This document shows, piece by piece, positions 12,661 to 24,409 of a DNA stretch of 64,000 nucleotides. The stretch covers positions 55,001 through 119,000 of the forward strand of contig WBZZ01002100.1 of NCBI GenBank assembly GCA_019918135.1. The letters are read 5' to 3'. The notes beneath the pieces were generated by a model. The model was given only the letters and a program-made list of their open reading frames with translations, was not told the DNA's origin and did no database searches. Positions within the stretch are counted from its first letter, which is position 1; the number at the start of each line of letters is the position of its first letter. This stretch comes from Paulinella micropora. Lineage: Eukaryota > Cercozoa > Imbricatea > Euglyphida > Paulinellidae. The position numbers and the translations under genes were made by a program.

Positions 12661-12704
12661 TCTCTTATTCTCTTACCTACGATAGTCCGGCCATTTCTCT
12701 TTGC

Positions 12705-13766
12705 TCATTCTTCCATTACTCTAACGCCGGCGTGACCTAACATGCGACTTAATTTTAGAGCTCCAATACTGCGCAATGCTCTAGTCGGTCTCACTGAGAA
12801 ATGAGCCATGGCTCGCGAGTCATCGAAAACAGGGTTGTACCTCAGGGCAAAGTCTAATGGGGAGTCCAAGGGTGTGTCCAGACGGCAGAGTTTGTTGGGC
12901 ATCATACGCCCACGACATACCACATGCTCTGGATCAATTGTTACCGGTTCACGTAGGATCATTACTTGTCTGTTTTGAAAAACGGTTGCATACTTGCAAG
13001 TATGATCGAGTACCCCAGGGGAAAGTAACGAGTAGGGGGTCTTCTTACTAACTAACGCCTCCTGTAAATGTAAGCTATTCTCATTACATTTGCCGTCTAT
13101 CATTGGCAAAGACGCATCCGCTGTCACATTGACCTCCATTGTGTGCTCCGTAATCCCCGCTATATGTACCGTCTTTCCCGTCTTAACTCTACTCATGGGC
13201 ATCGTGTGGTGCACTAGCGTTCTATTGCACCCAGAGTCCACTATTCTCGGCACTGTCGCTGACTCATCTACCCTATATGCCACTGCTGTCTCTACCATCG
13301 CTTCTTCCTCCCCCCGGACCGTAGTGTCGGGGTCTATTGCAGTAGCAGTGAATGTTGAGTGTACTCTCGACGGTTGGTAATCTAAGTCACTAGCTGACTG
13401 TCTAACGTGTGCCTGCAGTATGGTGGGGGGTGATATTATACCATAATCGGTGAAGCCATACAATCTTCTGTATATCCTTCTAAGGTCTTCTTTGTCGTAG
13501 CGTGCTGGCATCTGGTACCTTGTCCCCGCCGGTCCTCCAAGCACAATCTCGTACCTGGTGAGGCGTTGAAAAGCAAATATTGCGTAGTCGAAATTAACCG
13601 ATCCTATGCCGCAAGGCGGCAAGAATTGTAACTGTGTCTCGCTAATTAGTCTATTGTTTATGTCGGAGGCCGCAAACTGACAAAAATACTTGTGTGCTTT
13701 CCAATCTTCCCTCTGATGTTCTTTGTTGCAGTACCATACCCACTTACCTCCCACACATCTCTTCAT
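12705..13766 (-). pseudogene. Copia B: MYND finger, linker and aspartic protease
   Basis: The frame starts in a MYND-type finger (WYCNKEHQREDWKAHKYFC), runs through CGIGSVNFDYAIFAFQRLTR and reaches a protease core with RIVDSGCNRTLVH, matching the D-S-G centre of retroviral-type proteases. It ends with the pre-integrase segment containing LSRMLGHAGVRVMEE. MYND fingers normally bind proline-rich partners; their role in a retrotransposon is unknown to me. The frame is open through the protease. Confidence 0.75.
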
Positions 13767-13775
13767 GGTTAAGTC

Positions 13776-15100
13776 TTATGTCTTATCACAACGCTCACAC
13801 GATGCAGGTGGTTCGTGCAATGAGTGTGGTAAGTCTGCGGGGTAAATACATGGTGGCTGAAAGTTGGCGCAGAGCTTGCAGCGTCCCACCACCGTCTGCC
13901 AGTCGCTAGGTATGATGTTGAAACCTAAACGCAAGCTCCAGTATTCCATCTCCATAATTGTAGCATGCCTAAAGCAGTAATGTACGTCGATGGCCCAAAA
14001 CCAGGGTCCATCGGTGATGATTGGGTGCGATGAGGGAGTGGTGGTAATGACTTGATCTCTATCGAGTATATTTAATGGAAATATAACTCCTACACGGGTT
14101 TTTGATCTACTACTCTGCTGCCAAACTGGTCTGCCCACTGGTGTCATTCTATGCTCAATTGATACAGATGAGTGTGGGATGGTGAAGTGTGGTAACCACG
14201 ACAACGATGGTATCCCTTTCTTTACCTCGTCGCTAGGGTACCACGGCTCTTCCCTAGGCACAATATAGCTAGTTGGGGCTCCCAATCGCCATGTTGGTGA
14301 CCAGTGTCTCGGTGGCACTGGGAATCCGTGCGGGTCGACCGTCTTTCTGTGCAGCTTACGAAGGAACACCCACACATTCAGTTTGGATCGATAATCATTT
14401 TCGTCTATTTTCTGCTCCCGTGTTAAGCTATCCCACGGTATTTCTCTAGGCCTAGTGGCCGTGAAGGACTGAAAGTCCATATGTGGTGTCACTGCTCCTA
14501 TCGCTACTAGTGAACTCTCCATTTCTTGTGTTTTTGCCTCAGTTTTATCTTCTGTGAGCACGCTATCACTACGCTCCTCTGCCTCTATAGTAGTCGGGAC
14601 TACGGAGACTCTTGCCGTCGTAGCGGTTATCGGCATTGCTGCACCTATGTTATCTACTAAACTATCCGCAGAGCGGAAGGGCAACTCCAAACGCATCTCG
14701 TCATCGTCAGAGTCTTTGTGCGCTACCTCCTCATCTTCTACAGTGAGTCCCACGAAACCTATCGAATGATTACTTACCCCCCGTGGCGGCATCGGAACGT
14801 GCGTTTCCATACCTGGGTAGTCGTAACTTCCTTCGAGGTCACCTTCTTGCACGCACCGCCAAGGGTCTACCAAGCACTGGACAATGAGCATTAATGAGCT
14901 TACTTGTGATCGAGACAGGTCGGTCCTTCTACTCAATCTTTTCATGATGTGTTCTATTACATGAACCTCTTCAGTCGTTTCTTTGTTGGTATCGCGCCGA
15001 ACCGCACCATCCATTACCTTGCCGTACAGATTGACGTCTGGAGGCTTGCGGTTGTCATTCTCCGACTTGGTTCCCGCTTCTGCTGCGCCTTCCTTGGGGT
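13776..15100 (-). pseudogene. Copia B: conserved domain of unknown function before MYND
   Basis: A block with PWDSLTREQKIDENDY, GFPVPPRHWSPTWRLG and, further on, VHYCFRHATIMEMEYWSLR, ending in cysteine pairs (RCKLCANFQPPC), is conserved in copies E/C and D. Upstream the chain is acidic and low in order. I do not recognise the domain. Its constant position between Gag and the MYND/protease part suggests a structural or host-interaction role. Confidence 0.65.
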
Positions 15101-15420
15101 CGTCCTTCATGATCAGCGGGCAGTCCCAGAAGGCACACGCCCCGTTGATAACCATGTGTGCGCAGTTCTTCAATCGCTGTTTGGGTGGTTCGTTGTCGGC
15201 GACCTTCGGTTTCTTTTGCGCTCCTTGATGTGCGTTAGCGTTGCTGTTTCCGTTGTCGACCGGTCTCTTAACTCCTGTTACTTTTTCGAAGTTTCCGGCG
15301 TAGGGCTTGCGAGTCAAGACAGGAAATGTCTTACCCGTATCAATCTCCATGAGGGGTGGCAAGTCGTTGAGATCGACCTCGCCATCGACGGCCATGCCTA
15401 CCCATGCGTCGTCCACCTCG

Positions 15421-16608
15421 TCATGGGATGCTACTTTCATCTCTCTTGCCACAGGCAGTATGTCGCATGTTATTAATACGATTACGGTTCCTGTCGTCGT
15501 TGTTATTGGGCCATCCCCCTCGTCCATTGCGTCCATTGGACGTTCGCCGGTTGCGGTTCCGCCCGCCCGCGTTGAATTTATTTCTGTTGTTGACAGGACC
15601 TCGGATCTTGCATTCGTTTCCCGAGTGTGTCGGCTTATTAACACACTCTGGCCTAAGACACCGGACACGACAATCCTTAATAAGGTGGTCCCGTCTGCGA
15701 TTGAAACACCTTTTAGTCGTCTTCTCCTCAGCCTTTGGTTTCCCACGGTCGCCTGCAAGCAACATAGTAGCTGTCTGTTTGTCGCTTGAGGTCGTTTTCT
15801 TAGGCTTATATATCTCTGCTGCTTGTAAAAGCTCCTCCATCCTAGCGCAGAGATTATCATAGTCCGGTTTGTCCGCGTCGGCCTTACTCCAGTACAGCGA
15901 GTTGCCAGCGTCGCCTAAGACAGCATGTTTAGAGTCTTCAAGCCATTGAAGTGTTGCTACACACTTGAACTGATCTGGGAAGGGCAAATTTCGCTGTGCT
16001 AATTTCTCGTATCTATGTGCCTGTCTTTCTATCCACTCCTCTACGTTCGTGGATGGCCCTATCCTATCAGTAAATAATTATTGCAATTTGTGGTTAGAAA
16101 TAGGCCCCACATGGGCATACTTCTCATTCAATCTCGCCCACATCTCACTAGGGTGATTACCTGCACGACGCAAGGTAAGCAATGCTGAGTGCCCCTGCAG
16201 TGCATCAGATAAAAATGAGCGTAATCGCACTTGACATTGCAGCCTAACCTTCTCTTGCAAGCATGCTTCCAAATCCCCGTAACCGAAGCCAGCAGCAAGC
16301 GCGTCGACTGCAGCCTTCTGCTCTTCGGTCTCCGTCGGTGGATCCGCGGCCTCGAGTCCATCTCTACTCTTTTTAATATCAATTTCAGATGGGGTAATGT
16401 AGGCCCTCAACTCGTTAAGCGTCAGGGGTGCGTTATCATCTGCAAGGAACACCGAAAATTTAGGATCTATTCCCTCTACAAACTGCAAAAACGACCAACG
16501 CCAGTCATCGAAAGTGGCAATGGGCTTAGCGGGCAGGCGTGGGCATTTGAGGGCAACTTGCGCTCTCTCATAACCTGTTGTAGCCATTCTCCTCCGGAAT
16601 GCTATCAA
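15421..16608 (-). pseudogene. Copia B: Gag with zinc knuckle
   Basis: It begins MATTGYERAQ, with the first codons lying in the LTR end and primer site. The core (TFDDWRWSFLQFVEGIDPKF) and MWARLNEKYAHVGPISNHKL match the other Gags. Then come a knuckle and the extension CVNKPTHSGNEC, followed by an Arg/Asn-rich RNA-binding-like stretch. Broken, one or two breaks. Confidence 0.75.
16567..16575 (-). other. Primer binding site of Copia B
   Basis: On the - strand GGTTATGAG follows the LTR end CTACAACA. It is the same initiator tRNA-Met anticodon-arm complement seen after the E/C LTR. Confidence 0.5.
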
Positions 16609-17180
16609 TAATCCTCTCTAGATTACCCTTCGAATAAATATAGAAAGTGTCCGTTCAGTGTTGATGTCCACTCGAGTCTGTGCCTCTGGTCCGGTTGATG
16701 GCGGTGAGTGTGGGTCTCTCACTTCCTCTGCCTGTGCTGCCTCGATTTCATCTGAAGTGATCCGCTGTCTGTTCTTGTTGTCATCCAGGTTGAAGCTGAA
16801 CATGGCACGTAGGACTCAATATTACAACATTACATCCTATTCTCTATCCTCTATATGAACTCGATTGCTGAATTACAATATAGCGGAAATTACCTTATTC
16901 ATACCGTTAGTTTATTACGGACCGGCCGGTAGATTAATACCGTTGAGATTTAGCGATTTCCCTTTTATTGCCATTGTTTACGATAGATAGGATTATATGC
17001 ATTGGCGAGATAAACGGACAGCTGAAGTGATTTTGCAGTCAGACAATAATGACAAGACACAGTCATTTATAGACACTGAATAAAGTCATTCGTTAGAGTT
17101 CTAGAAATTCCTTTCACGTGACAGGTCACAGCTTATATTTGTTACAACTTTAATCAAGAGTTTGTTCTCATTAAATTCGT
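16576..17180. repeat. Rearranged right-hand LTR of Copia B
   Basis: 16576-16646 is the last 70 bp of the LTR in the orientation of B. About 16808-17180 is the remaining 370 bp in the opposite orientation. The 160 bp between encode, on the - strand, a polar segment (SPPSTGPEAQTRVDIN) that resembles the Gag-to-linker tether of copy D (STGPEAHPIP). The simplest reading is an inverted LTR block that carried a piece of the surrounding E/C element with it. Confidence 0.6.
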
Positions 17181-18014
17181 GGACCAACGCTTCGCCAGCC
17201 TACTGGACGCAAGGGCGACAACTGCAGACATCGCACACGACCCACGAGCCAGACGGGCTTATGGATCGTTGACGGGTACTCGCATCGTCGCTGGACCTCA
17301 CTTGAGATACCCGCCCAACCAACCATCGAACCCCCCAAACCCAGCGGACCCACCGAACCTAGCGGGCCCACCGAACCCAGCGGGCCCACCGAACCCAACG
17401 AACTCGGAGGAGTGGGTGTGGCAAACACCGGACGTCAGGGAGTTCATGCAACTACTTGAAGACAAGCTCAGGGGAGAGAAAACAACCCAACGCAACATCG
17501 AGGGGGAGAGGAGCGTACCGATCATGATCAATCCACCCACCAACGACATCCCCTACTTGAGGAACCTCTACCTGCGATGTGCAGCCAACGTATGGAACCG
17601 CTTCCCTCACCCTGGCTCAAGGCAGACGGCCGTGCACCAGCCATGTACGACATGCATGGGACCGACCCTGTGCCGATGCACCCAAACCTGCATCACCCAG
17701 ACAAACGACCAAACATACCGTGGGAATCATTGAGCCGATCACAACAGATAGATGAAAATGATTACCAGCGAGCATTGTCCCACTGGCATAATCTCCAGAG
17801 CGTTAACAGCGACAACCTGACGATCTGCGGTTTTCCACCACCGCCCGTTCATTGGCCACCGCCATGGAGGCCGAAGGAGGCTAGCTACGCGTACCCCATG
17901 CCACGACCGACGCCATGGTTCATCTCTACGAGGATGGCAGCAGGCCGTCCGGAACACCACATCATCCAACACCACCATAGTCTACCACCTAGGAGGGGGA
18001 AGCGACTTCGCTGA
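17181..18014 (+). pseudogene. Copia E/C: tether and conserved unknown domain
   Basis: A proline-rich tract with PPNPA/PPNLA repeats (about 17310-17400) precedes a copy of the domain seen in B: PWESLSRSQQIDENDYQ and GFPPPPVHWPPPWRPKEA. Broken. Confidence 0.65.
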
Positions 18015-18077
18015 GACGACGGCAGGACCACACCATCGCACAGCAGCAGTGCTACGACATCGCCTCCACGCATCAGC

Positions 18078-19175
18078 TTGGTCAGGCGAGGACGTCGACG
18101 CGGAGAAGCCGCATCATCGCCAACGACATCACCTGCAAGAACGAGGACGACGGTGTCGACTGCAACCACATCGACTACTACGTTACCGACAAGCACATCC
18201 TCATCATGGGATTATGCAACGGCCAACAACGTGTACGACGCAGCTGTGGCACGGATCCGGACGTCTACGACACAAAGCTGTGACGACTCTACACCCTTGG
18301 TCGTGCCACAAAGATACTCGATGCCGACACCTGCGATCGACGACGGATCAATTGCGGACAATGAGCATACGAGTTACCAAGTGAAAAACGTTTTCCGGCG
18401 ATCAGGTGACCGCAATAGCCCACCACAACCGGAGACAGCACCTGCGGAGACTGCGGATTATACAACCTCACCGACGAGTGGATCGGCGACGACTGGACCT
18501 GACATGGCAGCAGCGACGCCCACACCCAGGGCAAGCCAGCCCGTCACCGAAAGCAAGACCGAAGCTACCCCGCCAACACCGACACTGGAGACGGCTGCAA
18601 AGTCCTACAGCATCATCGACGTTCATGAATGTTTCAGCTGCCCTACAATCGAAGAAGTTGACCTGCTACAGTGGACCTACAATTCCACCATCGGGGAGAA
18701 AGACTGGAAGAAGAGCTTCAAGAAGGGCTGCATCAAGTGCATACCTATCCGCAAGAAGGAGAAGGGACGAGTGAGACCTGACTGCGAGTTTTGCAATCGA
18801 CCACTGGACCTGATTCGACGCTGCACCAGATGCTACACCGCTTCGTACTGCAACTCAACATGTCAAGGCAACGACTGGAAGAGCCACAAGGACTACTGCA
18901 AACATGCCAGCAAACCAGAGAACAAAGCAGCACTCGCCAGATACAATCAACGGGCACAATCTTTTGACACGCTGGGTATGGACCTTGCAGACAAAGCTGT
19001 GACCGACCTTGGATACCGGCGACTGGAGCGATACGAGCTCGGGAAGGGAGCTATCCTACTGACCTGGGATCAACTTCAACAACTACCACCGGGTATACTC
19101 AACCTAATTAGGACAGCATCGCTACTCGACGACGACGACGACGCAGAAGCAAACATCAACGTGGACGGGACGTGA
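18078..19175 (+). pseudogene. Copia E/C: linker domain end and MYND finger
   Basis: VHECFSCPTIEEVDLLQW and the GCIKC pair continue the unknown domain. A full MYND-type finger follows: CEFCNRPLDLIRRCTRC, then YCNSTCQGNDWKSHKDYC. After it comes the YRRLERYELGKGAILL block also present in A and B. This is the clearest MYND finger in the window, with all Cys/His ligands visible in one open frame. Confidence 0.78.
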
Positions 19176-20090
19176 ACAACGAGACTACGGACGATACACA
19201 TCAGGAGTATTACTACCACGACATCATCAAGGAAGGGGACTATTACCCACAGGAACAAGGGGAGCCCGCGTTGGCCACTTTCGTTTCAAGATCCACGACA
19301 AGACCCGAGATACACTGGAACAAGGGGGAGCGAGAAGCGCAACAAGGCCGACACTATACACATCGTGGTGGACACGGACGACGAAGACAACAGCACGTCT
19401 CGGGCGATCATGCACTATCCACTGTCGCTCAACAACGTCCACCGGCACCGGACTTGCTTGACAGTAGGGCGAATCGTTACGTGTTTGGCAACACAACCGC
19501 AACAATCACTGACAGGAAGGAAGCACGCGTCACTTCACTAAAAAATATATCCAGCCAACCGCGAAGAATTAAACAACAAGCCACTGTGCAACCACTGTGG
19601 GTCGGCGGCACCGGACGAACGTACTCACCCGCTATCAACAACGCTCTGATTGACGAATCTCTGGACTTCTCCTTACTACCGGTGTCTCACTTCGATACAG
19701 AACTGCATAAGGCGATCTTGTTCCAAAATGGGCAAGCATTCATACTACGACAGCCCATACACGTGAAAGAGGGGGAGATTGACGCGAGAGGACGACTCAC
19801 TAAATCAAGACTGTACCGAATGGACACACCTGACGACCAACCCCTCAACCCGAACCAACGATATGCTCCCCATGAGACGGCGATTACCTACTTCTCATAC
19901 AACCCAACCATACAACCCAAACCAAACCATTCACTACACCGATCGTTATGTCATGCAAACTACCAAGCTATGCAACGCGTAGCCAGTTCAGACGGTAAGG
20001 GAATGGAAAAAGGTGCCAAGGAGAAGGTCAAAGCTTGCCCCGGGTGCCGCGAAGGGAACGCACAAAGCAACCGTATTACAGAGAGAACCA
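19172..20090 (+). pseudogene. Copia E/C: protease and pre-integrase region
   Basis: The protease core lies near LLDSRANRYVF. The segment LLPVSHFDTELHKAILFQNG and RGRLTKSRLYRMDTPDDQPL aligns with copies A and B. It ends in the zinc-binding pre-integrase part (HRSLCHANYQAM, VKACPGCREGNA). Broken. Confidence 0.65.
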
Positions 20091-21228
20091 TGTGGACAGA
20101 CAGTACAAGAAGGGAAAAGCACTCAACTTCGACTTCAAGAGACCCTACCCTCTGGCATCTGTATATGGCAACATGTACTACTCAGCTACGCTATCGTGCT
20201 CAGCTTCGAAATTCGCAAGAGATTTCTACACACCATCCCGAGCTGCTCGTTTCTATCTACGACATATCATCAGTGGGTTCCGGTTCTTCGAAACACAAAC
20301 GGGAAACAAATGCAAAGTATTCAGATGCGATGGAGAACTAGCTACGACAGCAGTACTACAGATGTGTGAGGACAGCGGGACGATATTCAAACAAACTACC
20401 ACAAACGAATCGAGAATGAACCCATTTGCAGAACGAATCCACAGAAGCAACGACGGAATATGTATGGCTACACTTCTCGACTCTGGACTGCCGAACATAT
20501 ATTGGGAGGACGCCAACCGAGCAGCCAACGCAAGTAGGATGCTAGTACCGTTGGCAGAAGGACCGTACAAGGGGGCAACACCGTGGGAAATAATAACGAA
20601 AACAAAAATAGACCCTTCATTTTTGCAACCTGTCGGCTGTCTATGCTATGTAATGATGCCAACTACGACAAAGGGGCAGCCTAGAGCAGTACCAGCTACC
20701 TATTTGGGGCCAAACCTTTATAGACGTACGTACAAAATCCTGTTGCACAATCACAGGAAACCAACTGTGGTGGACAAACGCAACGTTACATTCAACCCTG
20801 AGGTACGTGGTTATGGGATAAAAGGTGCACAGCAACTGACCTGGCAAAGTGGACAATTAGGGCACTCAGCAACGAGCACGACTCAACGCGTCCAAGAGCA
20901 AGGCAGAGGGCGAGCAAGGGCAGTACAGGGGCACAATGCAGTTGGTCGGTCTGTCGGAGTCGACATCCCAATTCTCTCGCCACAACTACCGACTGCTCAA
21001 CTGGAATCGACCTTGACCTTCCCAGAGGCGACCGTTAACGAACAGGCAGTGGGGCAGGCAGGTGGACAACGAGTAGGCAAGATAGCCAGAGTCCCCATTT
21101 TAGCTGCACCTAACAACTACGGCAAGCAACTAGCCAGAAACGACAAAGCGGGGACATCGTCCAATCAGCGATCATCCACGGGCCTCGAGCCCGTCGACCA
21201 ACCCCTATCACCCACCCCAATCACCTAG
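20090..21228 (+). pseudogene. Copia E/C: integrase
   Basis: FRCDGELATTAVLQMCEDSG and the NPFAERIHRSNDGICMATLL block give the rve core. GATPWEIITKTKIDPSFLQP and YLGPNLYRRTYKILLHN match the Copia integrase C-terminus. A Gln/Gly/Pro-rich tether follows. The integrase frame is long and mostly open. Confidence 0.82.
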
Positions 21229-21244
21229 CAGTCAAAGAACACTC

Positions 21245-21850
21245 CGGTGACGATCAGGAGACGAGTGACATCGCCAACTTTGCCCTCTTTACCCGCGTTA
21301 TTCAGGTGCCAGCTAAGAAAGCCAGAGATCATCATCTAGTCTATGCTGCACAGAAAGAAGAAGTGGACGGTCTGTACAAAATGAGTACACTGACGTGGGT
21401 AAATAAGAAAGATGCATGGAAGGCAGGCCTGCCACCGGTTCACACACACTTTGTCAATTCGATCAAAGTCAACGAAGCAACAGGCAATGAGAAACACAAA
21501 GCCAGACTTTGCGCTAACGGGAAAAGGATGAAAAAGTTTGTCCACTTCAGCCCATACGAGAAATCGTCGCCCACGGCACAACAAGTGTTCCTGTTTGTAC
21601 TGCTATCGATTGCAGCAGCGTTCGGTATGCTGCTACAGCCACGCAGCTATGATCGACCTGGTTTTTGCTTACCCACCGCCCGGATTCGAGAACGAACATG
21701 ACTCCGATTTGATTTGGCGGCTCGACAAAGCCTTGTATGGCTCATCACAAGCCGGGCGCAGATGGCACGACGTCCTGACGGCAGCAATCAGGTTGATTGG
21801 ATACTTACAATGCGCATTGGATAGTTGTATCTTCAACCTGCGTTCCGCAT
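21245..21850 (+). pseudogene. Copia E/C: partial reverse transcriptase
   Basis: The fingers and palm start is recognisable: VHTHFVNSIKVNEATGNEKH, FAYPPPGFENEHDSDLIWRL and DKALYGSSQAGRRWHD. The similarity ends near LDSCIFNL, at the boundary of the Copia, so only part of RT remains. Confidence 0.8.
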
Positions 21851-22184
21851 GCATCTACAATTCTTTTCCGGACCCGGACGCACGATCAAGCAGGCTACCT
21901 CTGTGGTTGGTTAAACATGAGGTGATATCATAAGACGGTTGATTACTTGAATATTGCCTGGATTTGTATTGATTAATATATTTTTTTTTTTGCATAATCT
22001 TGATTAATATTGAATAGTTTAATAATCCTACGGTAATAATGACATCAGTGTTGAATTTACATACATACATACATACATGCATGCATGCAAGCATGCATCA
22101 TTCACACGCATGCATGCATACATACATACATACATCATCATACTACATACATTCATACCGTGGAGTACATACATACTAGTATAT
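21851..22184. repeat. Junction stretch with (TACA)n microsatellite
   Basis: AT-rich sequence contains a (CATA)n/(CATG)n tract at about 22055-22135. It lies between the truncated Copia and the first virus-derived sequence. No gene is seen. Confidence 0.6.
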
Positions 22185-22905
22185 AAATTGAAAATATGTT
22201 CTGAGGCTATTGAACAATTACATAAAAGAACTCCATTAAAAAATTTATAAAATTAAATTCTGAATACTGGAAATTTCGCGAAAAATATACTATTATAGAT
22301 GTTGAAGAAATCTCTGGCGGACTTCTGTTAAGTGGAGCACCAAAATATATAAATAATTAATTTCTATTTAAATTGTAAAACCATTTAAAGAAATAAATAT
22401 TATTACTGATAATATAGATATGGGTAGGCACAAGAAATATCTCACACCAGAGGACAAATGAAAGGCTAACAATGAAAAAGCAATGGCTTATTATATTAAG
22501 CACCGCGAAGAAGTAAATACAAGAAGAAAGGAAAAATTGAAAGAGCGAAACAGGAAACTTAAAGAACATGAAGAAATGAAAGCGAGAGAAATCCTAAATA
22601 ATGAAAATACTTTTTTCCATAAATGTAAAGCAATTTCTATTTAAAATTAAGATTTTTATTATATATATCGGTGAAACAATTTAATTTATTTTATTATTTT
22701 TATATCCACACTAATATAAAAGTAAAATATGCCACCACCTTTAGCGCCAAAACCAACGAAGGAAAATGTAGAAATAGCGAAGGCAAGGGCGAACTTAAGG
22801 GAAACTAAGATACGGGAAGCGAAGAAGCGAGAGGTAAAACTTGTCGAACTAAGACCAATAAGAAATAGGGGTATAAATGGCTTTGCATACCACTTCTAAT
22901 ATAAA
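22185..22905 (+). repeat. Partial second copy of the virus early region
   Basis: This block matches 24540-25265 at roughly 90% or more by eye, in the same orientation. It includes the end of the hypothetical gene near 24410, the small basic gene starting MGRHKKYLTPEDK, and the start of the MPPPL gene. Either the early region was duplicated or this is the edge of a second virus copy. Confidence 0.82.
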
Positions 22906-24000
22906 GGGTCCTTGACGGTGTTGGAAGTAGATCGTGGCAGCGTAGGCACCTTAAGTGAGACTCGCGCGGCTTCATAACGAATTCCAGTATTTCCTCCTGC
23001 GGGGAACATTATTAATAAGTTGATGAGTTGAGCGGGGTAAACCTAATGATAGTCTCCCGTGTAGGAGAACACTTTCACGATTGGTGAAATTAGATTTACT
23101 GAGAAAGACACGATTTACTTGCACGACGTAATGAAAAGAAGGCCAGAATATTATACGGAATGCGTAGAACTATCTTGAAGTACAATGTATTACTCTATCG
23201 CAATATTATTCCCGTCGCAACAATAATGCGGGAGAAAGTTATCGTAATAGTCAAGGAAAGTAGTGCGATAGCGAATGAGAAATCAAGATATGATGAGAGG
23301 GAAATGCTGTAGGGCAAAATGGTAATAGATCATATAATGTGAAATATGGTGACAGGTGTAAACCAGTAAATAAGATATTAGAGTTCCACAATGTTCTACA
23401 ATCACTAGCATTCAGTGTATGCTAATTGGGTGATGATCGAGAACCAACAAATGGCACCGGACATGTTGGTGATAGGAATGGAGGCCAGCGACACGAATGC
23501 GACGACTCCGATGCGGGTGTGGTCCTTATGGCCTTCGACCCTGCACATATGAAAGATTTACTCTGCCACACCACCCTTTATGCTCTCTCTCTTCACCTAC
23601 GTGTGCTACCACTGGCTATATTGCTCAGACTACACAGAGGCTACCTCAGCTACCACCTACGACAGCCTTCCGCATACTAGGAGTCCTATCTGCAAAGTCA
23701 GTCCTCCAACCCACTAAGGCTTGTAGCTGTTTTCGTACAACCACCTAAACAGTCACTTTTCGCTCACCTAGTGTTCAATGCACGGTTCTATAGAGCACAC
23801 ACCCTCACCACATTAGTAGTTGATAACCTAAAAGGTGTCGTGCATTTTTCGGTAAAACCTCAAATTCTCGCCACCTTCTAGGTTGTTGCAGCAAATCCAA
23901 TAAAACGACAAAATAAATACAAAGAAACAAAAACCAGTCAAATAGCCTTCTATTAAATAACGACAGCACACTACGAGAAAAATGTATGTTTCTTAAAAGA
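22906..24000. other. Unrecognised 1.1-kb insert between virus repeats
   Basis: The composition is higher in GC than the viral flanks, and the similarity to the other early-region copy stops abruptly at about 22905. Short open frames (for example 23426-23680) resemble nothing I know. It could be another decayed transposon or captured genomic DNA. Confidence 0.4.
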
Positions 24001-24025
24001 AAATTTTTTGACTATTTTATATAAA

Positions 24026-24259
24026 ATGGATACTCGCAAGAAGAAGAAAGCAGAATACATTAAAGAAAGAAGAAAACAGAAATATACGTGTGTCTGTGGT
24101 AAGACAATAGGGATATATAGCAAATACACACACGAAAAATCAGATTTTTATAGAAACTTTTTCGCAGAGAAAGAAGTGGTTATGATAGGTGGTTATCCAG
24201 TTGTTCGCATAATTCGTAGGCATGATGATATTGAAAGATATTATAAAAATCACTCATGA
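24026..24259 (+). CDS. Small virus gene, possible zinc-binding protein
   Basis: This encodes a 77-residue basic protein starting MDTRKKKKAEYIKERRKQ, with a YTCVCGKTIGIYSKYTHEKS segment whose Cys and His could bind zinc. Small Lys-rich proteins with a single Cys/His knot are common among early genes of polinton-like viruses. I chose the ATG at 24026 because a TATA-like TTTATATAA lies just upstream. The function is unknown. It looks intact. Confidence 0.5.
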   Translation: MDTRKKKKAEYIKERRKQKYTCVCGKTIGIYSKYTHEKSDFYRNFFAEKEVVMIGGYPVVRIIRRHDDIERYYKNHS

Positions 24260-24409
24260 TTTGTTATAACTTATTTATATAAAAAATAAAATGTAAAACC
24301 ATTTAAAGAAATAAATATTATTACTTATAATATACAATGAGTGAATTAACAATTCTACAACAAGCAGACAATGAGATGAAAGAAATATAATTCTCATTTT
24401 CTAGAAGCG

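Larger units (their letters stand above)
8941..17180 (-). mobile_element. Copia-type LTR retrotransposon B, nested in E/C (fossil)
   Basis: Reading right to left the order is Gag, linker domain, MYND finger with protease, integrase, RT, RNase H, polypurine tract, 3' LTR. The 3' LTR is intact in outline at 8941-9382. The other LTR is present in two pieces (16576-16646 and an opposite-orientation block at about 16808-17180). The shared LTR portions differ at roughly 3% of sites, so the insertion is moderately recent. It is the best preserved Copia here, with about five breaks. Confidence 0.85.
7184..21850 (+). mobile_element. Copia-type LTR retrotransposon E/C, split by nested copy B (fossil)
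   Basis: The left part (7184-8940) holds the LTR, primer site and Gag. The right part (about 17181-21850) holds the linker domain, MYND finger, protease, integrase and part of RT. Each part lacks exactly what the other has, and copy B on the opposite strand lies between them, so I read them as one older element with B inserted. The 3' end is missing: the RT stops where the junction to the virus fossil begins. Broken, about ten breaks. Confidence 0.7.

Noticed and set aside
16808-21850. Copy C as a separate Copia with its own 5' LTR at 16808-17180
   Set aside because: That LTR belongs to the B family, lacks its last 70 bp and has no primer site after it, and C has no Gag. The E/C split explains all of this better, though not with certainty.
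22906-24000. LTR or SINE in the foreign insert
   Set aside because: No terminal repeats, polypurine tract, A/B boxes or domain could be found by eye.
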